The position numbers and the translations under genes were made by a program. 64,000 nucleotides of DNA from Catenulispora sp. MAP5-51 (lineage in GTDB: Bacteria; Actinomycetota; Actinomycetes; Streptomycetales; Catenulisporaceae), in the NCBI RefSeq assembly GCF_041261205.1, contig NZ_JBGCCH010000003.1, positions 1-64,000 of the forward strand. Reading direction: 5' to 3'. Every line of letters begins with the position of its first letter. Positions within the stretch are counted from its first letter, which is position 1. Below, in pieces: positions 57,432 to 64,000 of this stretch. The notes beneath the pieces were generated by a model. The model saw only the letters and a program-made list of their open reading frames with translations, did no database searches and was not told the origin of the DNA.

Positions 57432-59503
57432 CCACCGCCCGCGCGGACCTGCTCGCCCTCACCGAGGACGCCCTCGTCTCCCTGACGAACCGCGGCCTGT
57501 ACAAGCGGGCGGCGAAGGAGGTCGCGGCCGGCACCGGCCCGACCGTCGCCGAGGACGCGGACGCGATCCGCGGCACGTTCCCGGACGGCGTCGTCTGCGC
57601 CCTGCCGCCCGGCGGCCTGGAAGCGGCGGACTGCACCTGCGGCGCGTCCGGCGCCTGCCGCCACCTCGTCGCGGTGGTGCTGGCCTACCAGGCCACGGCA
57701 TCCGACGGCCCTGACGACGCCGAGGAGTGGTCGCCCGCCGAGTTCACCGACGAGGAGCTGGAAACCCTTCTCGGCAAACGCACCTACGCCTCGGCCCGCC
57801 GCCGCCTCGCCACCGGCTACCTGGCCCGCGTCCACCCGCCGACGCCCCGCGAACCGGTGCCCTGGGTCGAGCTCCCGAACTGCTCGGTGCGCTTCCTGGT
57901 ACCCCACGACCTGGCCTACGCCCGCAGCCACGTGCGCGACACGAAGGAGGCGGTGGCGCTCGCGGTGTGGGCCTGGCGCGCCTGGGCGGGGGAGGCCGGG
58001 GAGGCCGGCGATCGGCACTTCGCGGTGGGCGGTGCGGTCGGCGGCGAGGCTGGTTCTGGTGCTGCCGCCGGTTCTGGTTCCGGCTCGGGTTCTGGTTCCG
58101 GTTCCGGTTCCGGTGCTGATGTCCAGAGCCAAGCCGGGCCATCAGCCACACCCGATGTTCTCGCTGCGGCCGTGGGCGCCGATGGTGTCCAGGCAGCCCG
58201 CCCCGACGCCCTGGCCTCGGCCGTCGACCTCGCCGCCGACATCTTCCTCACCGGCGTCGCCAACCTGGCCGCCGGCTTCACCCCGCGCCTGGCGCGCGTC
58301 CGTCGCGACCTCGAGGCCGCGAACCTGCGGTGGCCCGTGCTGGCCACCGAGGAGTTGTCCGACCAGTTGGCCGCGCACGCCGACCGGGCCGCGCGGCATC
58401 AGCAGGGGCTCGTCGCCGATCTGCTGGCCGAGCTCGTCGCGCGGGCCCGGGTCGCCGGATCGTCGGGCGGGCAGCCCCGGTCCCGGGTCCTGGGGACCGA
58501 GGAGGCCGCCGAGGTGGCTCTGCGGCGGCTCCGGCTGACCGCGCTCGGCTGCCGGGTGCAGGCCGTCGGCGAGGATCGCAGGGCCCTGGTGTTCCTGGCC
58601 GATCCGGCCGCCGGTGTGGTGCTCACCCTCGACGGTCGCTACCAGAGTGCCGCGACCGGTGCCGACCTGGTCGGGCGGCGGCTGGCCGGGAGCACCGTCG
58701 GCGTGCTGGCCGGCGGCAACGTGGTGACCGAGACCGCGCACCGGCGTGCCGACCGGCGGTTGCGCCTGGCCGTGAACCGCGTCGCGCGCACGACCGTCAG
58801 CCAGTCCGGCGGCGCCTGGGGCCACCTGCCCGCCACGCTGCTCGCCCGCGACCTCGACGCGCTGGCCGCCGAGTTCGACCGGCTGCCGCCGCGTCTGGTG
58901 CGGCCGCGGGTCGACGCCGAGGACGTGCGGGTCGTGGAGATCGCAGAGGTCGAACACCTCTGGTACGAGCCCGGCAGCCAGCGGCTGACGGCGGTGGTGC
59001 GCGGCGCGGCCGGCGGCACGGCGCGGATCGTCTCCGAGCACCGCTCCGTCGCCCCCGGCGCGCTCGACGCCCTCGCCGACGCGCTGTACCGCGAGCCGCG
59101 CTACGTGTCGGCCACCGTGCGGCGGGGCCGCGGCGGCCTGGTGCTGACCCCGATCGCGGTGGTGGCCCAGGGGCGCGTCGTGGTGCCCGATCTGGCGTCG
59201 GGCGACGGCTCCAAGGACCTCGACGACGGCGCCGCGCCGGCCCCCGACCCGCTCACCGCGGCCATCGAGAGCGCCTTCGACCTCCTCGCCGAGCTGGTGC
59301 ACCGCGGCGCGCGGCATCTGCCGCAGTCGTTCGGGACGCGCCTGGAGGCGACGGCCGGCCGTCTGGACGCCGCCGGGCTCGGACGCTGCGCCACGGATCT
59401 TCGAGGCCTGAACAGCACGCTGGGCCCGGCTCCGGGGCGTGCGGCGTTCGACGCGTGGTCCGACGCCGCGATCCGGCTGATCACGACGGCGGAGCTGCGC
59501 TGA
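57428..59503 (+). CDS. SWIM zinc-finger protein (YehQ-like), last gene of the operon
   Basis: The product is 691 residues. The SWIM motif CxCx(n)CxH is near residues 67-80 (DCTCGASGACRHLVAVVLAY). A polymorphic Gly-Ser run (around 208-228) interrupts the protein. The C-terminal half has RVLGTEEAAEVALRRLRLTALGCRVQAVGEDRRALVFLADPAAGVVLTL and a long beta-rich region. SWIM domains bind DNA or protein. GTG 57428 overlaps the VWA stop. A hairpin about 65 bases after the stop closes the operon. Confidence 0.88.
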   Translation: MTTARADLLALTEDALVSLTNRGLYKRAAKEVAAGTGPTVAEDADAIRGTFPDGVVCALPPGGLEAADCTCGASGACRHLVAVVLAYQATASDGPDDAEEWSPAEFTDEELETLLGKRTYASARRRLATGYLARVHPPTPREPVPWVELPNCSVRFLVPHDLAYARSHVRDTKEAVALAVWAWRAWAGEAGEAGDRHFAVGGAVGGEAGSGAAAGSGSGSGSGSGSGSGADVQSQAGPSATPDVLAAAVGADGVQAARPDALASAVDLAADIFLTGVANLAAGFTPRLARVRRDLEAANLRWPVLATEELSDQLAAHADRAARHQQGLVADLLAELVARARVAGSSGGQPRSRVLGTEEAAEVALRRLRLTALGCRVQAVGEDRRALVFLADPAAGVVLTLDGRYQSAATGADLVGRRLAGSTVGVLAGGNVVTETAHRRADRRLRLAVNRVARTTVSQSGGAWGHLPATLLARDLDALAAEFDRLPPRLVRPRVDAEDVRVVEIAEVEHLWYEPGSQRLTAVVRGAAGGTARIVSEHRSVAPGALDALADALYREPRYVSATVRRGRGGLVLTPIAVVAQGRVVVPDLASGDGSKDLDDGAAPAPDPLTAAIESAFDLLAELVHRGARHLPQSFGTRLEATAGRLDAAGLGRCATDLRGLNSTLGPAPGRAAFDAWSDAAIRLITTAELR
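58052..58114 (+). repeat. GGTTCY hexamer array encoding a Gly-Ser linker in the SWIM gene
   Basis: GGTTCT/GGTTCC units repeat with few changes and encode an uninterrupted Gly-Ser chain. Unit length keeps the frame. Confidence 0.8.
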
Positions 59504-59510
59504 CGGAGCT

Positions 59511-59563
59511 GCCGGGAGCGCTGACGGAAGCACTGACGGGGCGCTGCCGGGAGCGCTGACGGA
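59511..59563. repeat. 18-bp direct repeat after the SWIM gene
   Basis: GCCGGGAGCGCTGACGGA occurs at 59511-59528 and 59546-59563, 35 bases apart. A shorter related CGCTGACGGA covers the SWIM stop codon. Confidence 0.75.
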
Positions 59564-59568
59564 CCATC

Positions 59569-59598
59569 GCCGCCGACGTCGTCTGTCGCGTCGGCGGC
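59569..59598. terminator. Hairpin between convergent genes
   Basis: GCCGCCGACG pairs with CGTCGGCGGC across a 10-base loop. It lies between the SWIM stop (plus) and the sensor-like gene stop (minus) and can serve both strands. Confidence 0.55.
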
Positions 59599-59608
59599 GC
59601 ATGCCGTC

Positions 59609-62600
59609 TCAGTCCACGATCTTGCCCATCAGGTCGCCGATCCGCTGCGCCGGCTCCGGCCCGACCTCGCGGTCCACCAGATGCACCAGCGCCTCGCCGG
59701 TGCGAAGCGCGCGCAGCGTGTTGGGATCCGTTATGGCCGCCGGAACGGTGTAGAGGACCATCGGGGCCAGGTGCAGCCGCTCGTACGTCCGCAGCCAGTC
59801 GACCACGCCGGACCGCCGCCGCTTGACCAGCGACATGTCCATGACGATCAGCTGCGGATGCTCGGCGACCATGGCCGCCATCGCGTCGTTCTCGCTCGGG
59901 GCCTGGATGACGCGCATCCCGTCGCGCTCCAGCGAGATCGCGAAGCTGGCCGCCAGATCCGGGTTCTCCTCGATCAGCAGCACCCGCGGGGCCGGCACCT
60001 GCTCCGGTGTCAGAGCCCTGAGCAGCGCGGACGGGTCCGCGCCGCGCCGCGCCGTCGCGGACATCGCCGCGGCCGGAACCGCGCCGAGCCCGGCGGTCAC
60101 GAACAGCGGGATGCCGGAGTCGGCCGCCGCCGCGCGCAGCGTGTGCAGCGCGGCCCGCGTCACCGGGACCCCGACCGGGTCCGCCAGCAGGGCCACCGGC
60201 CGTGTCGTCCCGGTCTCGCTCAACTGCGCGGGCGCCTTCAGTGCGGTGGGCGCGTAGCCCTGGGAAGCCAGCACCTGCTCGGCTCCGGCCTCGGGCGTCG
60301 GCCAGACCAGGAGCGTCGGCGGGACCTCGCGGTCGGCACCCGGCGCCGGCCACGCGTCCACACCCGCCGGATCCGGCTCCTCCGGGTTCGGCCACGCCTG
60401 CGGCTCGCCCGCCGCCGGCTTCGGGGCGGCGAAGGGCGACGGCGCGAGCGCGCCGAACGGCGAGGCGTTGCCGGCGTCGGCCAGGAACGGCGCGGGCGCC
60501 TGGGATTGCGGCGGGGATGGCGGCTGGGCCTGCAACGGGGCCGGCAACGGGGCTGGCGGCTGCGGTGCGCCGGTTCCGAACGCCGAACCCTGCACCTCGC
60601 CGAACGGCGACGGGGCCGGTGCCTTGTCGCTCAGGAAGGGCGCGGAAGGCTGCAACGGCGCGGGCGGCTGCAAGGACGCGGATGCCTGCGCGGCGACCGG
60701 CGGGAACCCGACACCGGGGAAAACCTCGTCGTGGGCGTTGAGGTTTCCCCCGTCGGAGTGATGTCCGCGCCGTCCGCCGGCCGTGGCGGCGGACGCGGAC
60801 GGGTCGCCGCCGGGGACCTCGTCGCGGAACAGCGGCTGCGCCGGGTCCGGACCGTACAGGCTCCCCGATCCGACCGCGCGCGGCCCGCCGAAGCGCGAGT
60901 CGCCGCCGTCGAGTTCGCGGAACATCGAGTCGCCGTAGAGCGAGGCAGCCTGCTGCGCCTCCGGGGTGAAGTTCCCCGACGTGGCCAGCGCCGCTTCGTC
61001 CTGGTACGAGCCGGACGTGCGCAGCATCGCGTCTGCCGCGGGCTCGACGTGCTGGATCAGGTAGTTGTCGGAGGTCTGATGCTGTGCGGCCCGCCGGCGT
61101 CCCCGGGGAGCCGCCGACTCGGTCGGCGCGGATCCGGCCGCCGCTCCCGGCCCCGGTGGCGCCAGCCCTCCCGAGCCGTTGGCCGCCGACGCCGCGCCGG
61201 TTCCGACCGGCGAGCCCGACGAGGCGGACGAGGCACCGGTCGGGACCGCGAGCGCCTGGCCGAAGCCGAGCTCCTCCATCGGCGCGATCTGCCGGGGGAT
61301 GGTGGTCGTCGTGGCGGCCGCGGAGTCGATGCGCCGCCGGCTGCCGTGGTTGCCGGCTCCGCCGGGTCCGCCCTGCATGCCGGACGGGTCCGCGGGCTCG
61401 ATCTCCCTGACGATCGGGATGATCCGCGTCTCCTCGACCAGGTTGCGCGAGGCGGCGGGGGCGCCGGAGGCCAGCTCGTTCTCGCCCTCGGGCCCGACCG
61501 GCAGCTCGATCACATAGGTGACGCCCTTGCCGTCCACGCGGTGCACGGTCAGCTGGCCGCCGTGCCGTTCCACGACGGTGCGCGCGAAGCTCAGGTGCTC
61601 GGGCACGCCGGCGACCTCCGCGCCGCGCACCTCGATGCGGGCGATGGGGCCGCGTCGGGCGGCGGCGACCACGACCGTGGAGCCCGGGGGAGAGGCCTGG
61701 ACCGTGTCCACGAGCAGGTGGCGGACCGCCTGCGTCATGCGTTCGGCGTCGATCACGACCTCGGCCGGGCCGGTGTGCACGGCCAGGTCGATGCCCGCCG
61801 CGCCGGCCAGGTCGGTCGCGGCGTCGGTGGCCGCGTGCACTATCCGGCCGAGCTCGGCGGGGCGCTTGCGCAGGCCCGTGGGGCCGGCGGCGGCGTCGAG
61901 CAGTTCCTCGACCAGGCGCGCGGCCTCGGCGAGCTCGGCGGTGACGTGGGCCAGCTGGTGCCGGGCCGAGGGGGTCAGGGCGTCGCCGGAGTTGGCCAGG
62001 CGGGCCAGGCCGTTGCGGGCGGCGTCGAGCGGGCGTTGCAGGGCGCTGAGCGACTCGCCGCCCACGCCGGCACCGGAGCCGTTGGTCCCGTTCATCGCGC
62101 TGAAGGCGCCCGCGCCGTTGAAGGCCCCTGCTCCGCTGAACGCGCCGACGCCGGGGTGGCCGTTGTTCTGCTGGGGCGTCGGGATCGCGGGCAGCCGGAA
62201 GCGCGAGAGGTCGACGAAGGTGACGACCGCCCCGACCAGGGCGTCGTCCTCCATCACCGGCGCCGTCGAGAGCTCGACCGGCACCGCGCCGCCGCCCTTG
62301 GCGACCAGGTGCAGCCCGGCCTCGCTGCCGAGACGGTGCTTGCGCCCGGTCCGCAGGGTGTCGGCCACCGGCGACGGCTCGCCCGGGGCGGACCCGCCGA
62401 TCAGCGCGTCGAACTCCAGCCCGCCGAGCTCGGAGGCCCGGTACTTCAGCACCCGCGCCGCGGCCGGGTTGACCAGCACCACGCGTCCGCCGGTGTCCAC
62501 CCCGACGATGCCCTCGCTGGCGGCGCGCAGGATCAGCTCGGTCTGCCGCTGCTGGCGGCGCAGCTCGGCCTCGGCGTCGGCGGTCCCGGAGACGTCGCGG

Positions 62601-62995
62601 ACCACCACGACCTCCAGGCCGCCGTGCCCGGCGGGCAGGAAGGAGCGCACGACCTCGGCCGGGAACCCCGACCCGTCGGCGAGCTTGGCGACCATCCGCG
62701 TGGGCACCCCGGCATCCCCGCCGGACACCGAACCCACCCCGGCCTCACCGGGATCAGTCCACACCCCGGCGGTCGGGTCGGGCGAGGCGACGCGCGCCAG
62801 AGCCGTCCCGAACCCGGACAGAAGATCAGTGACAGGCCGGCCGACCAACGGCGCACCCGGCGCCTCGAACCAGCCCACAGCCACGGCGTTCGCGTTGACC
62901 ACACGACCGCCGCCGTCGACGAGCAGCAGCGCCTCGGGCAGCGAGTCGAGTATCGCCGCCAACCGGGCGACACCCCGCACCGGTGAACGGTCCAT
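59609..62995 (-). CDS. PAS / degenerate histidine kinase / receiver-like hybrid protein
   Basis: The product is 1128 residues from ATG 62995, 11 bases after GAGGAGGG. Two PAS-like domains come first (LDSLPEALLLVDGGGRVVNANAVAVGWF, and ILRAASEGIVGVDTGGRVVLVNPAAARVL). A dimerisation-like helix pair lacks the phospho-accepting H-E/D motif. The ATPase-like domain (RHLLVDTVQASPPGSTVVVAA ... ARTVVERHGGQLTVHRVDGKGVTYVIELP) lacks the usual Asn and both glycine boxes. About 400 residues of Pro/Ala/Gly linker follow. The C-terminal receiver-like domain has VLLIEENPDLAA, an Asp in IVMDMSL and a Thr in MVLYTVP, but no clear conserved Lys. It is probably a scaffold or sensor pseudokinase. Confidence 0.7.
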   Translation of the reverse strand: MDRSPVRGVARLAAILDSLPEALLLVDGGGRVVNANAVAVGWFEAPGAPLVGRPVTDLLSGFGTALARVASPDPTAGVWTDPGEAGVGSVSGGDAGVPTRMVAKLADGSGFPAEVVRSFLPAGHGGLEVVVVRDVSGTADAEAELRRQQRQTELILRAASEGIVGVDTGGRVVLVNPAAARVLKYRASELGGLEFDALIGGSAPGEPSPVADTLRTGRKHRLGSEAGLHLVAKGGGAVPVELSTAPVMEDDALVGAVVTFVDLSRFRLPAIPTPQQNNGHPGVGAFSGAGAFNGAGAFSAMNGTNGSGAGVGGESLSALQRPLDAARNGLARLANSGDALTPSARHQLAHVTAELAEAARLVEELLDAAAGPTGLRKRPAELGRIVHAATDAATDLAGAAGIDLAVHTGPAEVVIDAERMTQAVRHLLVDTVQASPPGSTVVVAAARRGPIARIEVRGAEVAGVPEHLSFARTVVERHGGQLTVHRVDGKGVTYVIELPVGPEGENELASGAPAASRNLVEETRIIPIVREIEPADPSGMQGGPGGAGNHGSRRRIDSAAATTTTIPRQIAPMEELGFGQALAVPTGASSASSGSPVGTGAASAANGSGGLAPPGPGAAAGSAPTESAAPRGRRRAAQHQTSDNYLIQHVEPAADAMLRTSGSYQDEAALATSGNFTPEAQQAASLYGDSMFRELDGGDSRFGGPRAVGSGSLYGPDPAQPLFRDEVPGGDPSASAATAGGRRGHHSDGGNLNAHDEVFPGVGFPPVAAQASASLQPPAPLQPSAPFLSDKAPAPSPFGEVQGSAFGTGAPQPPAPLPAPLQAQPPSPPQSQAPAPFLADAGNASPFGALAPSPFAAPKPAAGEPQAWPNPEEPDPAGVDAWPAPGADREVPPTLLVWPTPEAGAEQVLASQGYAPTALKAPAQLSETGTTRPVALLADPVGVPVTRAALHTLRAAAADSGIPLFVTAGLGAVPAAAMSATARRGADPSALLRALTPEQVPAPRVLLIEENPDLAASFAISLERDGMRVIQAPSENDAMAAMVAEHPQLIVMDMSLVKRRRSGVVDWLRTYERLHLAPMVLYTVPAAITDPNTLRALRTGEALVHLVDREVGPEPAQRIGDLMGKIVD

Positions 62996-63301
62996 CCAGC
63001 CGTGGCCCTCCTCGTGGCGTGCGTCAGGCGCCACTACCCCGGCGAGCGACAGGTACTCGCCCCCGGGCCCACCATCCCGTCCCACGCCGCGACCAGAGGC
63101 GACGGCAGAGGAAGAAAAGGTGGCGATGGTCACCGATAGGCGACTATCCCACAAGCACCCCGAGCCCGTCTCCCCCGCCCGCGAGATCCCGGCGCGCCGC
63201 CCCGTGCGCCGGCGCGCCACGGGCCCCGTCGCCCGCCAGGTCGCCGAGCGTGCCCGGCACCAGGGCCGCGACCAGGTTCGGGAGCACGGAGCCAAAGGCT
63301 T
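62996..63301 (-). other. Leader of the sensor-like gene; no supported gene
   Basis: The sensor frame stays open on the minus strand through most of this stretch up to 63295, but composition is arginine-rich and unlike a conserved N-terminus. An inverted repeat GATAG/CTATC (63135-63139 and 63144-63148) may be regulatory. No other gene was seen. Confidence 0.35.
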
Positions 63302-63330
63302 TTGTCTACGGTGAGACGACCGGGTACGCT
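63302..63330 (+). promoter_or_regulatory. Housekeeping-sigma promoter of tRNA-Ser
   Basis: TTGTCT (63302-63307) and TACGCT (63325-63330) are separated by exactly 17 bases. They lie about 45 bases before the tRNA gene. Confidence 0.65.
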
Positions 63331-63376
63331 ATCGGCGACCGTACAACCGCCGGTGATCCGGCGGGGGTGGGTTATT

Positions 63377-63467
63377 GGAGGCGTCGCCTAGTCCGGTCTA
63401 TGGCGCCGCACTGCTAATGCGGTTTGGGGCTTAAACCCCATCGAGGGTTCAAATCCCTCCGCCTCCG
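63377..63467 (+). tRNA. tRNA-Ser (anticodon GCT)
   Basis: The 91-base sequence has an acceptor stem GGAGGCG paired with CGCCTCC, discriminator G, and anticodon loop CTGCTAA in a 5-bp stem (CCGCA/TGCGG). A long variable arm (GGGGCTTAAACCCC) is typical of class II serine tRNAs, and the T-loop is TTCAAAT. CCA is not encoded. It reads AGC/AGU codons. Confidence 0.96.
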
Positions 63468-63472
63468 CCCTT

Positions 63473-63505
63473 GGGGTCCTTCGCTGTCAGCGAGGGGCCT
63501 CTTTT
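63473..63505 (+). terminator. Intrinsic terminator after tRNA-Ser
   Basis: Thirteen continuous pairs including three G-U (63473-63485 with 63489-63501) close a 3-base loop, followed by TTTT. Confidence 0.8.
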
Positions 63506-63679
63506 GGTTGGTCTTTTTTCGGCGACCGAATCCCGCGCGAAGTCCACTCGGTCGTGTGACGCCGGTTCCGTCACCCCCTCGCGATACTCGAACACCCAGG
63601 AAAGGTTTCCGCCGCCCGCATCGGGAGATGACCGAGACGGCCGAACACTTCGCCTGGGAGGACGAGGGAACGCGCGATC

Positions 63680-64000
63680 ATGCCGATCGAAGCTGAGCTG
63701 AAGGCCCGCGTCCGTGACGTGCCCGCGCTGCTGGCCGCGCTGGACAAGCGCGCCGAGCGCAAGTCGGCCGTGTATCACGACCGCTACTTCGACAGTCCTG
63801 ATGGAACCTTCGCGTCGGCCGGGCATGAGCTTCGCATCCGGACCGTCGAGACCGATGCCGGTGTTCGGAATCTGCTGACGTTCAAGAAGCCCACGCTTGA
63901 CGCTGCCAGCGGGTCCAAGCCCGAGTACGAGACCACCGTCGGTGATCCTGATGTCGCCGAGTCGATCGTGCTGGGGCTCGGGTACCGGCCGATGATCGCC
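63680..64000 (+). CDS. CYTH-domain protein (class IV adenylate cyclase/triphosphatase-like), 5' part
   Basis: The first 107 residues are present; the gene runs off the window. MPIEAELKARV matches the EXEXK-type start of CYTH proteins, which bind a metal triphosphate in a beta-tunnel. YHDRYFDSPDG, ELRIRTVE and LLTFKKPT are the next family strands, with the basic residues that face the tunnel. It could be a CyaB-type cyclase or a triphosphatase. GAGGGA ten bases before ATG 63680 supports the start. The 174 bases between the tRNA terminator and this gene hold no other gene. Confidence 0.82.
   Translation, partial: MPIEAELKARVRDVPALLAALDKRAERKSAVYHDRYFDSPDGTFASAGHELRIRTVETDAGVRNLLTFKKPTLDAASGSKPEYETTVGDPDVAESIVLGLGYRPMIA

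Overview
The window is high-GC actinomycete chromosome. It has GTG starts, many 4-base stop/start overlaps, a DUF574-type methyltransferase beside a TPR-type XRE regulator, a secreted RpfB, and the order pmt / rsmI / metG-tatD-rpfB-rsmA-ispE also found in Mycobacterium. Two TTA leucine codons and the gene families fit a morphologically complex actinomycete (Streptomyces/Catenulispora/Actinospica-like). The genus is my inference.

Layout. 1-1.9 kb is accessory DNA: the tail of a transposase/integrase-core protein, a gene broken in a G8/C8 run, a 16-bp palindrome and tRNA-Arg(ACG). 2.1-9.8 kb holds type II glutamine synthetase with a candidate GlnR half-site, a Tat-exported PIG-L deacetylase, a VOC/MarR divergent pair, a small unknown gene and the XRE-DUF574 pair. 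9.8-16.2 kb holds a GNAT(FeeM-like)-ThiF fusion, a KAS III enzyme, a flavin reductase plus LLM oxygenase pair, and a FUSC-type membrane protein. 16.3-24.1 kb carries a deoxysugar mutarotase/lactonase pair, an RNA methylase and SAM methyltransferase sharing a symmetric leaderless promoter, a dehydrogenase, a DivIVA-like protein coupled to a flavohemoprotein, a truncated globin and HtpX. 24.2-36.5 kb has a TNT-domain protein, then the conserved pmt-to-ispE block, interrupted between rsmI and metG by two convergent toxin-antitoxin modules (YefM-YoeB and Doc with a small partner). 36.6-43.7 kb has a Ser/Thr kinase with a PQQ-like propeller, a YiaA/B membrane protein and a coupled GGDEF-EAL / oxoamine synthase / MgtC operon.

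The most striking region is 43.9-59.5 kb. Seven same-strand genes are each joined to the next by a 1-4 base stop/start overlap: three tandem DUF4132-type proteins, a MoxR-like AAA+ ATPase, a DUF5682 protein, a VWA (MIDAS) protein and a SWIM zinc-finger protein. The gene content parallels the poorly understood E. coli yehI/yehL/yehM/yehP/yehQ set, here as one translationally coupled unit with a triplicated DUF4132 component. It looks like an ATPase-VWA effector machine of unknown substrate.

After it come a degenerate PAS/histidine-kinase/receiver protein, tRNA-Ser(GCT) with a clear promoter and terminator, and the start of a CYTH-domain protein cut by the window edge. Several genes have a TANNNT hexamer 6-8 bases before the start codon and no Shine-Dalgarno sequence, so leaderless mRNAs appear common here.
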